In this document: piece by piece, positions 25,144-34,217 of the stretch | Position numbering within the stretch: the first letter of the stretch is position 1 | Layout: each line of letters opens with the position of its first letter | DNA from: Ralstonia condita | Lineage (GTDB): Bacteria > Pseudomonadota > Gammaproteobacteria > Burkholderiales > Burkholderiaceae | Direction: 5' to 3' | Assembly (NCBI RefSeq): GCF_958405655.1 | Contig: NZ_CATYWO010000009.1 | Coordinates: 33,139-97,138 of the forward strand | DNA length: 64,000 nucleotides | Made by a program: the position numbers and the translations under genes | The notes under the pieces: model-generated | Told to the model about the DNA's origin: nothing | Databases searched by the model: none | The model's input: only the letters and a program-made list of their open reading frames with translations

Positions 25144-28113
25144 TTACTGCTGGTCGGCGCCACCTGACGGCCGGCCGGTTTCAACCAGGATCATCGGACC
25201 CTGCTGAATCGGCGGCAACGGCTTGCGCTCGCGCGGCACGCGCTGCGGCGTGATGGTACGGGCAGCCTCTTCCTGCGCGGCTTGCAGTTTCTGTGCGTCC
25301 GTGTGGACCCACGTCATGCCGGCCTCGTTCAGCACGCCCTGCAACGTCTCCATCGGCAGCGGCGAAGCCTTGGCAACCGCGCTGACGGGTGCCGGCACTT
25401 CGGCCAAGGCTGTCACGACCGCTTCTTGTGCCACTTCCTCGGCGGGCGCTGTGGCCAGCGCCGGCTCGGTCTGCTGCACGGTCGGCATGGCAGAAACCGG
25501 CGCCACAGCTTCGGCTGCGTGTACCGGCTCATGGATGACCGGTGCCGGGCTTTCGACAGGCACCTGCGGGGTAGCCTGCACCGGTTCGGTCACGGAGGCA
25601 GTCATCTCGGGCTCTGCATGCACGTCGGCGACGGCTTCGTCTGCACTTTCGATGGCTTCAGTGGCTTCGGCCTCGCCTTCCGCACGCACGCCTTCCGCAC
25701 CTTCACGGTCACGGCGATAGCGGTTACGACCGCGGCGGCCACGACGACGGCGTTCTTCGCCTTCGCCATTGCCTTCTGCGCTGGGGGCAATGCCTTCCAC
25801 AACCGCTGTTTCCGACGGGGCGGCCGTATCAAGCAGCGTCGGCTGCGGCACTTGCGTTGCGGCGGTTTGATCAATCAGGCCCTCTGCAGCGACTGACGCA
25901 GCTTCCTTGCCTTGCTGATCGCGCTCGCGAGCTTCGCGTGGTTCACGATTCTCGCGTGGCTCGCGGCTCTCGCGCGGCTGGCGCTCACGGCGTTGTTCCG
26001 GGTTACGCTCGCGGCGGCCTTGGCCTTCGCCGCGGGCTTCCTGGCCTTGCTGGGGCAGACGAGCCTCTGCGGTTTCGCGTGCAGCACCCTCCACCTGGGC
26101 CGGCTGGCGGTTGCGATCACGGTTGCCGCGCTGACCGTCACGTTGACCTTCGCGCTGGCCCTGTTGCTGACCTTCGCGGATTTCGTTGCGCTCACGGCCC
26201 TGGCGGTTGCCATCCCGGCCGTTCTGACCCTGACCTTGGCGCTCGCCGCGTTCACCGCGCTGGCCACGGCCACCACGATCCTGACGATTGCCTCGGCCTT
26301 GGCGGCTGCCTTCTTCAGCACGTTGCTTCGGCGTTTCGACAGGCGCTGCCACCACTGGCTCGGCCGGCTTGGCGCCAAACAGCGATTTCAGCCACGAAAC
26401 AAAACCACGTTGTGCGGGTACTGGAGCGGGTGCCTGCGCAGCCGGTACGGCTTCCGTGCGGGCCGGACGCTCAGCACGCGGCACCGACACCGGCGCCGGT
26501 TGGTCCGGCGTGATGCCCTTGACGGCGGCTTCCTGGCGCGGCTTGGCAGCTTCCTTGCGGGTGCTGTACGCGGTGTCGGCTTCCAGTTCCTTGGCGGCCT
26601 CTTCGGCCATCTTGTAGCTGGCCTTGTCGTCGTCCAGGCGCGGATCGTCGTGGCGCAGGCGCTCCAGCTTGTAGTGCGGCGTCTCCAGATGCTTGTTCGG
26701 GATCAGCAGCACGTTGACCTTGAAGCGCGTCTCGATCAGGTTGATGTCCGGGCGCTTCTCGTTGAGCAGGAACGCAGCCACTTCCACCGGCACCTGGCAG
26801 TGGATCGCGGCGGTGTTTTCCTTCATCGCCTCTTCCTGGATGATGCGCAGCACCTGCAGGGCAGACGATTCGGTATCGCGAATGTGGCCCGTGCCGTTAC
26901 AGCGCGGGCAAGTGACGTGCGAGCCTTCCGACAGCGACGGACGCAGGCGCTGGCGCGACAACTCCATCAGGCCGAAACGGCTGATCTTGCCCATCTGCAC
27001 GCGGGCGCGGTCGTGGCGCAGCGCGTCTTTCAGGCGGGTTTCGACGTCCTTCTGGGCCTTGCTCGACTCCATGTCGATGAAGTCGATCACGATCAGACCG
27101 CCCAAGTCACGCAGGCGGAGCTGACGAGCGATTTCATCGGCAGCCTCAAGGTTGGTGCGCGCTGCGGTTTCCTCGATATCGGCGCCCTTGGTGGCGCGCG
27201 CCGAGTTCACGTCAATGGCGACGAGCGCCTCGGTGTGGTCGATCACGATGGCGCCACCCGAGGGCAGCATGACCATACGCGAGTACGCCGATTCAATCTG
27301 GTGTTCGATCTGGAAGCGCGAGAACAGGGGAACGTCGTCGCGGTACTTTTTCACCCGATTCATGTTGTCGGGCATCACCACGCTCATGAAAGCGCGGGCC
27401 TGATCGTAGATGTCGTCCGTATCGATCAGGATTTCGCCGATATCCGGCTGGAAGTAATCGCGAATCGCGCGAATCACCAGGCTGGATTCGAGATAGATCA
27501 GCAGCGGAGCCTTGTTGTCGACGGCAGCGCCATCAACGGCCTTCCACAGCTGCATCAGGTAGTTCAAGTCCCACTGCAGCTCTTCGGCCGAGCGGCCGAT
27601 GCCGGCGGTGCGGGCGATGATGCTCATGCCGTCCGGCACTTCCAGTTGCGCCATCGTCTCGCGCAGTTCCTGGCGGTCTTCACCCTCGATACGCCGCGAC
27701 ACGCCACCGCCTCGCGGGTTGTTCGGCATCAGCACCAGGTAGCGGCCGGCCAGCGAGATGAACGTGGTCAGGGCCGCGCCCTTGTTGCCGCGCTCTTCCT
27801 TCTCAACCTGAACGATCAGTTCCTGGCCTTCGGACAGAGCGTCCTGGATGCGTGCGGTGCGCACGTCCACGCCGTTCTTGAAGTAGGCGCGGGCGACTTC
27901 CTTGAAGGGGAGAAAACCGTGCCGCTCTTCGCCGTAGTTGACGAAGCAGGCTTCCAGCGACGGTTCGATGCGGGTGATGACACCCTTGTAGATATTGCCT
28001 TTGCGCTGTTCGCGCCCGGCGGTTTCGATGTCGATGTCGATGAGTTTCTGACCATCGACAATGGCGACGCGCAGTTCTTCTTGCTGCGTCGCATTGAACA
28101 ACATGCGTTTCAT
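25144..28113 (-). CDS. rne: Ribonuclease E
   Basis: Endoribonuclease that starts mRNA decay and matures rRNA and tRNA; scaffold of the degradosome. 989 residues. S1 domain at about 35-120, catalytic aspartates D301 (VAIDVNSARATKG) and D344 (IVIDFIDMESSKAQ), and the zinc-link C402-PR-C405, all two residues earlier than in E. coli. From about residue 510 the protein is a low-complexity tail: an arginine/glycine/glutamine-rich RNA-binding part (about 610-760), then an acidic, alanine/valine/proline-rich part, ending ETGRPSGGADQQ. The ATG at 28113 has GGAGTGAGG upstream. Confidence 0.96.
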   Translation of the reverse strand: MKRMLFNATQQEELRVAIVDGQKLIDIDIETAGREQRKGNIYKGVITRIEPSLEACFVNYGEERHGFLPFKEVARAYFKNGVDVRTARIQDALSEGQELIVQVEKEERGNKGAALTTFISLAGRYLVLMPNNPRGGGVSRRIEGEDRQELRETMAQLEVPDGMSIIARTAGIGRSAEELQWDLNYLMQLWKAVDGAAVDNKAPLLIYLESSLVIRAIRDYFQPDIGEILIDTDDIYDQARAFMSVVMPDNMNRVKKYRDDVPLFSRFQIEHQIESAYSRMVMLPSGGAIVIDHTEALVAIDVNSARATKGADIEETAARTNLEAADEIARQLRLRDLGGLIVIDFIDMESSKAQKDVETRLKDALRHDRARVQMGKISRFGLMELSRQRLRPSLSEGSHVTCPRCNGTGHIRDTESSALQVLRIIQEEAMKENTAAIHCQVPVEVAAFLLNEKRPDINLIETRFKVNVLLIPNKHLETPHYKLERLRHDDPRLDDDKASYKMAEEAAKELEADTAYSTRKEAAKPRQEAAVKGITPDQPAPVSVPRAERPARTEAVPAAQAPAPVPAQRGFVSWLKSLFGAKPAEPVVAAPVETPKQRAEEGSRQGRGNRQDRGGRGQRGERGERQGQGQNGRDGNRQGRERNEIREGQQQGQREGQRDGQRGNRDRNRQPAQVEGAARETAEARLPQQGQEARGEGQGRRERNPEQRRERQPRESREPRENREPREARERDQQGKEAASVAAEGLIDQTAATQVPQPTLLDTAAPSETAVVEGIAPSAEGNGEGEERRRRGRRGRNRYRRDREGAEGVRAEGEAEATEAIESADEAVADVHAEPEMTASVTEPVQATPQVPVESPAPVIHEPVHAAEAVAPVSAMPTVQQTEPALATAPAEEVAQEAVVTALAEVPAPVSAVAKASPLPMETLQGVLNEAGMTWVHTDAQKLQAAQEEAARTITPQRVPRERKPLPPIQQGPMILVETGRPSGGADQQ

Positions 28114-28130
28114 TGCAACCTCACTCCAAT

Positions 28131-28146
28131 GCCGTGCAAGCACGGC
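28131..28146 (-). promoter_or_regulatory. Hairpin in the rne 5' leader next to the ribosome binding site
   Basis: GCCGTG (28131-28136), four-base loop, CACGGC (28141-28146); the loop reads CTTG on the minus strand. It ends 17 bases before the rne ATG, directly upstream of GGAGTGAGG. E. coli rne is autoregulated through leader stem-loops; whether this one has that role is inference. Confidence 0.5.
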
Positions 28147-28549
28147 GCTTCATGGAGCACGCAAAGGCGGAGCGGGTGGTCAACGAATTGCCGAGGTGTC
28201 GGCCAGCAAAAAAGGCGCGACGGGGCACGGGCGAAAGAAATGAGGGCATTCCACGCGTCATCATGGATGGCAGGGCGGAGTCCGCGGACGCGGTTGGCGT
28301 CCAGTTGCGCGTCCTGTCACTCGTGCCACGGGCCCGATGCATGTGCAGGCGGGCCGGCGGCGGCGAGTCGCGTGAAGCGACCACAAAGAGCGAATTGACG
28401 GACGGCCTGTCCGGACGAAACCCGCGGCGGGCGAATCGGGCGGCATGCTGCTTGTTAGAGTTTTGCCGCCGGACCGCCATGGCAACGCGGTAACCGGATA
28501 CTGAGCCGGCCGGCACCAGCTTTGGTGCGGCAAGGGCTTCTTTCACCAA

Positions 28550-28585
28550 GCGGGCGCCGTATGGAAACCATTGGCGCCCGCTTTT
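28550..28585 (+). terminator. Strong hairpin with short T-run, possible terminator of an unannotated transcript
   Basis: GCGGGCGCC (28550-28558) and GGCGCCCGC (28573-28581) form a perfect 9-bp stem; an inner ATGG/CCAT pairs in the loop. Four Ts follow on the plus strand. There is no plus-strand gene upstream for it to terminate. Confidence 0.5.
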
Positions 28586-28748
28586 GAATTCTGTTCTACC
28601 AGCTGCTCGTTCCACGCTGACCGACGTTGCCGATGTGATCTTTGGTCCACATCTTGCGCAGTGAGACAGCGGTGCGTGCTGCTATCGTGCCGATCAGACC
28701 GGCCACGTGATTAGCTTTGTAACACAAGTGGGCGGGAGAGCGGCACGT

Positions 28749-28777
28749 TCCGGACGGAAACGGTGGCTGTGTACAAT
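28749..28777 (+). promoter_or_regulatory. Candidate rluC promoter
   Basis: TACAAT (28772-28777) with TTCCGG (28749-28754) 17 bases upstream. The -10 is good and the -35 weak. The rluC ATG is 71 bases downstream. Confidence 0.4.
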
Positions 28778-28847
28778 AGCTGTTGTTTCGTCCCGACCGG
28801 CTTTGCTGGCGCCTAAACGACTGTCCAGCGAGAAAATTATATTGAAA

Positions 28848-29870
28848 ATGAATGAGTTACGCCATCCATTTGATGGCCGCATTCAACAAGCGGTACGTGA
28901 CGCACTCGACGGCAAATCCGTTGCCTATGTTGAGATCGGCGACGACGCCGAAGGTCAGCGCATCGACAATTTCCTGATGCGGCTCGCCAAGGGCGTGCCC
29001 AAAAGCCATCTCTACCGCATCCTGCGCTCCGGGGAGGTGCGGGTCAACAAAGGCCGCGTCGACGCGGAATACCGCCTGAAGCTGGGGGACATCGTGCGGA
29101 TTCCGCCGCTGCGGATCGCCCAGCAGGTGGAGGCGCCGCGTGCGGTGCCTGCCGCGGAATTCACCATCCTCCACGAAGACGCGCACTTGTTGGTGATCGA
29201 CAAGCCGGCCGGTGTTGCCGTGCATGGTGGCTCGGGCGTCGCGTTCGGAGTCATCGAACAGTTGCGCCAATCACGGCCAGAGGCCAAGTTTCTCGAGCTC
29301 GTGCATCGGCTGGATCGAGAAACGTCGGGTGTATTGCTGCTGGCCAAGAAGCGCTCGGCGCTGGTCGCGCTGCACGAGCAGATTCGCGAGGGGCGGCTGG
29401 ATAAGCGATATTTCGCGGCCGTCAAGGGCGTCTGGCCGCATCAGCGCCAGCACATCAAGGCCCCGCTGCATAAGTTCACCACCCCTGAGGGCGAACGGCG
29501 CGTGCGCGTTCAGGCGGATGGGCAGCCATCGCATACCATCTTCAACAAGCTCGGTGTGTTCGGGCCATACACGCTGCTTGAAGCCGAATTGAAAACCGGT
29601 CGCACGCACCAGATCCGCGTGCATCTTGCCCATGCCGGGTTTCCTATCCTCGGCGACGAAAAATACGGTGATTTCGCACTGAACAAGGCGCTGTCGCGCG
29701 CAAATGCCGTTCCGCGGCTTGCGCGGATGTTCCTGCATGCGCATCGCCTGCAACTCACGCATCCGCATAGCGGTGAAACCGTCACCTTCAATGCGCCGTT
29801 GCCACGCGAATGCGCCGATTTCCTGAAAGCCCTCCACTCCGACAATTCCGATGCCGCAGCAGCGCTTTGA
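28848..29870 (+). CDS. rluC: 23S rRNA pseudouridine synthase RluC
   Basis: Forms pseudouridine at 23S rRNA positions 955, 2504 and 2580 in E. coli. 340 residues: S4 RNA-binding domain at about 36-95 (QRIDNFLMRLAKGVPKSHLY), then the RsuA/RluA catalytic domain with D156 in HRLDRETSGVLLLAKK and TGRTHQIRVHLAHAGFPILGDEKYG. The ATG at 28848 gives the usual length. Placement next to rne matches E. coli, where rne and rluC are also divergent. Confidence 0.95.
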   Translation: MNELRHPFDGRIQQAVRDALDGKSVAYVEIGDDAEGQRIDNFLMRLAKGVPKSHLYRILRSGEVRVNKGRVDAEYRLKLGDIVRIPPLRIAQQVEAPRAVPAAEFTILHEDAHLLVIDKPAGVAVHGGSGVAFGVIEQLRQSRPEAKFLELVHRLDRETSGVLLLAKKRSALVALHEQIREGRLDKRYFAAVKGVWPHQRQHIKAPLHKFTTPEGERRVRVQADGQPSHTIFNKLGVFGPYTLLEAELKTGRTHQIRVHLAHAGFPILGDEKYGDFALNKALSRANAVPRLARMFLHAHRLQLTHPHSGETVTFNAPLPRECADFLKALHSDNSDAAAAL

Positions 29871-30510
29871 TCTGATCGTGTTCGACTGGGATGGCACGTT
29901 GATGGACTCGACGCCGGCGATTACGCGCTCGATCCAGCTCGCGTGTCGTGACCTTGGCCTGCCTGTGCCAGACGATACGCGCGCCAGCCATGTCATCGGC
30001 CTGGGTTTGAGGGATGCACTGGAGTACGCTGTCCCGACGCTGGATCCGGCGGATTACGGCAAGCTCGCCGAGCGCTATCGCTTTCATTACCTCAGTCGCG
30101 ACGCGCATCTCGTCCTGTTCCCGGGGGTGCGCGAGATGCTGGACACGTTGCGGCGCGAGAACTATCTGCTCGCGGTGGCGACGGGCAAGTCGCGCGTGGG
30201 CCTGCAGCGTGCGATGGAAGCGACCGGCCTGACTGGCGTGTTCGACAACACCCGCTGCGCCGACGAGACGTTCTCCAAGCCGCACCCGGCCATGCTGCTC
30301 GAGCTCACGCGTGACCTCGGGATGGACGTTGAGCGCACGTTGATGATCGGCGATACCACGCATGATCTGCAGATGGCTGCCAATGCGGGCGCCGCCGGCG
30401 TCGCCGTTGCCTATGGTGCGCATCCCGCCGACGTGCTGCACACGCTTGCACCGCTGTACTGCGCGCAGTCGGTGTCCGATCTGCACCGCTGGTTGGCCGA
30501 CCATGCCTGA
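29851..30510 (+). CDS. HAD-superfamily hydrolase, phosphoglycolate phosphatase-like
   Basis: 219-residue haloacid-dehalogenase-fold phosphatase. Motif I is VFDWDGTLMDS (nucleophile and acid/base aspartates), motif II VATGKS, motif III lysine in SKPHPAM and motif IV MIGDTTHDLQMA. It overlaps the end of rluC by 20 bases. Gph-like by sequence pattern; the substrate cannot be decided. Confidence 0.88.
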   Translation: MPQQRFDLIVFDWDGTLMDSTPAITRSIQLACRDLGLPVPDDTRASHVIGLGLRDALEYAVPTLDPADYGKLAERYRFHYLSRDAHLVLFPGVREMLDTLRRENYLLAVATGKSRVGLQRAMEATGLTGVFDNTRCADETFSKPHPAMLLELTRDLGMDVERTLMIGDTTHDLQMAANAGAAGVAVAYGAHPADVLHTLAPLYCAQSVSDLHRWLADHA

Positions 30511-30895
30511 GGTTGGCGGGCCGGTCCGCGTTTGCGAGAGCGCCGCGCTGGAAGATGGCGGCCTGGGTGTGCGTTTTTCCGTGGAGGTACGGGGGCGTGC
30601 GATGAGTGCCTTTGTCGTGCGCTACGCAGGCGGAGTGCACGGGTATCTGAACCAGTGCGCGCACGTACCGATGGAAATGGATTGGCAGGAAGGGCAGTTT
30701 TTTGAAAGCTCAGGGCTGTACCTGATGTGCGCTACGCATGGCGCCATTTACGAACCCGATACTGGCCGATGCGTTGGCGGGCCATGCCGCGGCGCGCACC
30801 TGTCGAAGCTCGACGTTGCCGAGCGCGATGGCGCAGTCTGGTGGCAGCCCGATGCGTTGTTCCGCGCACCCAACGCCGTGCCGCCGGCGAACTGA
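30503..30895 (+). CDS. Rieske [2Fe-2S] domain protein
   Basis: 130-residue soluble Rieske protein. Ligands C52-x-H54 (QCAHVP) and C76-xx-H79 (CATHGAIY) bind a [2Fe-2S] cluster; no membrane segment or fused domain. It overlaps the preceding phosphatase gene by 8 bases, so it is translationally coupled. Likely a small ferredoxin-like electron carrier; partner unknown. Confidence 0.88.
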   Translation: MPEVGGPVRVCESAALEDGGLGVRFSVEVRGRAMSAFVVRYAGGVHGYLNQCAHVPMEMDWQEGQFFESSGLYLMCATHGAIYEPDTGRCVGGPCRGAHLSKLDVAERDGAVWWQPDALFRAPNAVPPAN

Positions 30896-30940
30896 CGTGA
30901 TCCAGATCTTCGATTTTTCCGACTCCTCCCTATCTCGCCC

Positions 30941-32038
30941 ATGACCGATTCGAACCCGCCGAAATCGCCTGAAGAGCGCGCCGGCAAGCCTGAAGCCCTG
31001 GAAGTCACGCAGCAAGCCGATCATCCGCTGGAAGCCGAGTTGCGTGATCCGGCCGCCGGCCGGCCGGCATCGGGGCAGGCAGCCGCATCGGCCGAGGCTG
31101 GCGGGTGGGAGCGGGCAATGCTCGAGAAGGTGCTGATGGCGAGCCTCCGGGAGCAGCGTGCCGCGCGTCGCTGGCGCATCTTCTTCCGCTTTGTGTCACT
31201 GGCCCTCGTCGCCCTGATGATCTACGTGTTTGCCAGCTTTGAAGGCGAGACGGTCAGTACCGGGCGTCACACCGCGCTGGTCTCGCTCGACGGCGAAATC
31301 GCCGCGAAGACGAACGCCAGCGCCGAGAACATCAACGCTTCCCTGCAGGCCGCGTTTGCGGATGACAACACGGTCGGCGTGATTCTCAAGATCAATTCCC
31401 CGGGCGGCTCACCGGTGCAGGCGGGCATGATCAACGACGAAATTCGTCGCCTGCGAGCCAAGCACAAGAACATCCCGCTGTACGTGGTGGTCGAGGAGAT
31501 GTGTGCCTCGGGCGGTTACTACGTGGCCGCTGCCGCGGACAAGATCTATGTCGACAAGGCGAGCATCGTCGGCTCGATCGGAGTGCTGATGGACGGCTTC
31601 GGCTTTACTGGCCTGATGGACAAGGTGGGTGTGGAGCGTCGTCTGCTCACTGCGGGGTCGAACAAGGGAATGCTCGATCCGTTTTCCCCGGTATCACCGC
31701 AGCAGAAGCAGTACGCGCAGGAAATGCTTGACCAGGTGCATCAGCAATTCATCGATGTGGTCAAGCAGGGCCGCGGCAATCGGTTGAAGGATGATCCAAC
31801 GTTGTTCACGGGGCTCTTCTGGACGGGCGCCAAGGCCGTGGATCTGGGCTTGGCGGATGCGATCGGCAGCTCGGATTTCGTCGCGCGCAACGTGATCAAG
31901 GCGCCGGATGTGGTCGATTACACCATCAAGGAAAATTTCGCCTCGCGCGTGGCACGCAAGCTGGGCACGGCGATGGGGGCAGGTGCGATCGAGGCGCTCG
32001 CTGCTACCGGCCAGCTCAAGCTGCTGATGAAGGAATAG
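30941..32038 (+). CDS. sppA: Signal peptide peptidase SppA (short form, S49 family)
   Basis: Membrane-anchored serine protease that degrades leftover signal peptides. 365 residues with a disordered N-terminus, one membrane helix at about 79-98, and a single protease domain. The nucleophile is S190 (CASGGYY) and the general base K242 (AGSNKGML), 52 residues apart as in B. subtilis SppA. It is the single-domain form, not the 67 kDa tandem form of E. coli. Convergent with the rsmI-like gene, 3 bases apart. Confidence 0.93.
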   Translation: MTDSNPPKSPEERAGKPEALEVTQQADHPLEAELRDPAAGRPASGQAAASAEAGGWERAMLEKVLMASLREQRAARRWRIFFRFVSLALVALMIYVFASFEGETVSTGRHTALVSLDGEIAAKTNASAENINASLQAAFADDNTVGVILKINSPGGSPVQAGMINDEIRRLRAKHKNIPLYVVVEEMCASGGYYVAAAADKIYVDKASIVGSIGVLMDGFGFTGLMDKVGVERRLLTAGSNKGMLDPFSPVSPQQKQYAQEMLDQVHQQFIDVVKQGRGNRLKDDPTLFTGLFWTGAKAVDLGLADAIGSSDFVARNVIKAPDVVDYTIKENFASRVARKLGTAMGAGAIEALAATGQLKLLMKE

Positions 32039-32041
32039 CGC

Positions 32042-32773
32042 TCATCGCGCCAAGATCGAGAAGATGGCGGGCCGTTTGTGCAAGTCCAGCCGGCCTGCGC
32101 CCCAATCACTGACGGGCAGCGTGACAATCTGCTCGCTCGGCAGTGTCAGGTCCACCGCAATGGACAGCAGCGTGCCTGGCGCACAGGCGGCCTGGATGGC
32201 GTCGAGCAAAGCGCCATTGCGGTAGGGCGTCTCGATGAAGACCTGCGTTTGTCCCGCTGCGCGCGAGTGCTGCTCCAGAGCGCGCAGCTTGGTCTTGCGT
32301 TCTGCCGTGTCGACCGGCAGGTAGCCGTTGAACGCGAAGCTCTGGCCGTTCAGGCCAGAACCCATCACGGCCAACAGGATCGAACTTGGCCCCACAAGCG
32401 GCTTAACGCGCACGCCGTGTCGGTGTGCCAAGCGAACGAGGTTCGCACCCGGGTCAGCCACCGCTGGCACGCCGGCCTCTGACATCAGCCCGGCATCTTG
32501 GCCGGCAAGCACGGGTGCCAGCAGGGCTTCCAGTTCAGATTCCGGCGTCTTGACGTTCAACTCGCGAATGGTGATTTCCTGGAGCGATCGCGCAAGCGGG
32601 GTCGTCTCAGCCAGTTTCTTGAGGAGGGCGCGGGCGGTCTTGGCGTGCTCCGCAACAAAATAATCGAGCCGGGCCGCGATATGCTGGACGCCCGCCGGAA
32701 TCACGTCGGGCAGCGGGTCGTCTGCGTCGCGCAGGCCCAGCGTATTCGGAATGAGGTAGAGCGTACCGGTCAT
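32042..32773 (-). CDS. SAM-dependent methyltransferase, RsmI/tetrapyrrole-methylase family
   Basis: 243-residue enzyme of the RsmI (16S rRNA C1402 2'-O-methyltransferase) fold. Recognisable stretches are GTLYLIPNTLGLRDADDPLP, GLMSEAGVPAVADPGANLV and VGPSSILLAVMGSGLNGQSFAFNGYLP. It is about 40 residues shorter than E. coli RsmI and may be a paralogue rather than RsmI itself. Follows maf with a 3-base gap. Confidence 0.82.
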   Translation of the reverse strand: MTGTLYLIPNTLGLRDADDPLPDVIPAGVQHIAARLDYFVAEHAKTARALLKKLAETTPLARSLQEITIRELNVKTPESELEALLAPVLAGQDAGLMSEAGVPAVADPGANLVRLAHRHGVRVKPLVGPSSILLAVMGSGLNGQSFAFNGYLPVDTAERKTKLRALEQHSRAAGQTQVFIETPYRNGALLDAIQAACAPGTLLSIAVDLTLPSEQIVTLPVSDWGAGRLDLHKRPAIFSILAR

Positions 32774-32776
32774 GGC

Positions 32777-33373
32777 TTACGCAAACAGAGGGTAATGCAC
32801 GTTACGCAGCATGCTCGTCAGCGCAATGAGTGGAAGGCCCACCAGCGCGGTCGGGTCCGACGACTCCACGCGCTCGAGCAGCGCAATGCCCAGACCCTCG
32901 GATTTCGCGCTGCCGGCCACATCGTACGGGTGTTCCAGATGGAGATAGGCATCCAGTTCCTCGTCGGTCAGGTCGCGGAAGGTGGCGAGTGTACGAACGT
33001 CCTCGCTTTGGTGCCCCCCGGTGCGGCCGTCATACAGGCACAAGGCCGAGTGGAATGTGACGGTGCGGCCGCGCATCCAATGAAGCTGGGCCAGTGCGCG
33101 GGCGTGGTCGCCCGGTTTGCCGACCTGCTTGCCGTCGAGTGTGGCCACTTGGTCGGAGCCGATCACCAATGCGCCTGGATGGGCCGACGCGACTTTCTCC
33201 GCCTTCTGCCGCGCCAGACGCAGCGCAGTCTGTTCAGGCGACTCGCCTGCGGCAGGCGTCTCGTCGATATCCGGTACCACGATCTCGAACGGCAGGCGCA
33301 GGCGCTCAAGCAGTTCACGCCGATAGGGGGAGCTGGACGCGAGAATCAATGGCGGACGCGAGGCAGAAGTCAT
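32777..33373 (-). CDS. Maf-family nucleotide pyrophosphatase (YceF-like, 7-methyl-GTP)
   Basis: House-cleaning pyrophosphatase that hydrolyses modified nucleoside triphosphates. 198 residues. Maf motifs: LILASSSPYRRELLERL at the start, VIGSDQVATLDG for the catalytic aspartate and FHSALCLYDG. The YceF subgroup call (7-methyl-GTP) is from general resemblance and from the adjacent yceD-rpmF-plsX cluster, the same neighbourhood as in E. coli. Divergent from yceD. Confidence 0.88.
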   Translation of the reverse strand: MTSASRPPLILASSSPYRRELLERLRLPFEIVVPDIDETPAAGESPEQTALRLARQKAEKVASAHPGALVIGSDQVATLDGKQVGKPGDHARALAQLHWMRGRTVTFHSALCLYDGRTGGHQSEDVRTLATFRDLTDEELDAYLHLEHPYDVAGSAKSEGLGIALLERVESSDPTALVGLPLIALTSMLRNVHYPLFA

Positions 33374-33412
33374 AAGTGCTTGAAGATGCAGTGGATTTTG
33401 AGCGAAAACCTT

Positions 33413-33442
33413 TTGACGTCTGAGGTTTCTGCCCGCTATAAT
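33413..33442 (+). promoter_or_regulatory. Promoter of the yceD-rpmF-plsX-fab cluster
   Basis: TTGACG (33413-33418), an 18-base spacer, then a consensus TATAAT (33437-33442). The start point would be near 33449, giving a leader of about 120 bases before yceD. It lies between the divergent maf and yceD genes. Confidence 0.85.
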
Positions 33443-33566
33443 CCCGCGTTTCGCGGTTTGGCCGCGCAGTGTCGCAAACCGGGCGCCCAGGCGCAAGGTG
33501 CTGTGAGCGCTGCAAGTTGCCTTTCGGTTTCGCGCATCAACGGCTCGCGTTCAGCAGGTTCGATCA

Positions 33567-34106
33567 GTGGATTTTCGTGCATTCGATCTTTTCGCGTTCA
33601 TCCGCGCTGGCGAACAGGCGAGCGGCTCTATCGGTTTGAACGATATGCCCCGTCTGCGGGCCGAACAGGCCGCCGATGCCCCGGCCGATGCCAACGTGCA
33701 ATTCCGTTGGCGCATGCAGGGTTCGGTGCGCGACCAGACTTTCGTCGCGGGTCAGCCAACGCATCAGCGCCTGTTTGTCGACCTGGAAGTGGATGGCGCG
33801 GTGTGGCTGCAGTGCCAGCGCTGCCTCAAGGGGTACGAGCAGGCATTGCCGGTGCGTACCCGTCTGGAGGTCATGCGCTCAGAGGCGGAAGCCGATGCGG
33901 CACCGCTGGATGATGACGAAGCGGATGTCATCGTCGGCTCGCGCAGCTTCGATTTGATCACGCAGATCGAAGACGAATTGCTGCTTGCGTTGCCCGTATC
34001 GCCGCGTCATGCAGTCTGTCCGGATGAGGTCTTGCCGGAAGCGGTTGAAGCCGAAAAGAAGCCATCGCCGTTCGCGGTGCTGGCCAATCTGAAAACCAAA
34101 CATTAG
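33567..34106 (+). CDS. yceD: DUF177 protein YceD
   Basis: 179-residue protein of the YceD/DUF177 family, always found with rpmF and implicated in 23S rRNA synthesis or accumulation. It has the paired cysteines C90-QR-C93 (LQCQRCL) and a third cysteine later (AVCPDE). GTG start at 33567. Next gene is rpmF after 111 bases. Confidence 0.9.
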   Translation: MDFRAFDLFAFIRAGEQASGSIGLNDMPRLRAEQAADAPADANVQFRWRMQGSVRDQTFVAGQPTHQRLFVDLEVDGAVWLQCQRCLKGYEQALPVRTRLEVMRSEAEADAAPLDDDEADVIVGSRSFDLITQIEDELLLALPVSPRHAVCPDEVLPEAVEAEKKPSPFAVLANLKTKH

Positions 34107-34217
34107 GCGCACGCGCATCGTGTGCTGATGGCAGTACGTTTCACACGCCTACCGGAATGGCTACGCTCCGGCTCCGTGTGATGTGATAAAATCGATCAAA
34201 TTGCTTAGGAGTCAGTC

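Larger units (their letters stand above)
28114..28847. other. 734-base divergent intergenic region rne / rluC
   Basis: No convincing protein gene. On the rne side it should hold a long 5' untranslated region, including a hairpin at 28131-28146. A strong hairpin with a short T-run lies at 28550-28585, and the rluC promoter near 28772. The stretch 28150-28545 has no recognisable motif and could contain an unannotated small RNA or just leader sequence. Confidence 0.6.

Noticed and set aside
25602..26378. Repetitive sequence in the rne region as a CRISPR or tandem-repeat array
   Set aside because: The repeats are irregular codon-level repeats within the RNase E tail, with no constant repeat-spacer period.
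25912..28398. An 828-codon open frame opposite rne
   Set aside because: Antisense shadow of RNase E; hydrophobic stretches are artefacts of complementing its repetitive arginine/glutamine tail.
28121..28615. A 164-codon minus-strand frame in the rne upstream region
   Set aside because: No ribosome binding site, no family resemblance, biased composition, and it would overlap the expected rne leader.
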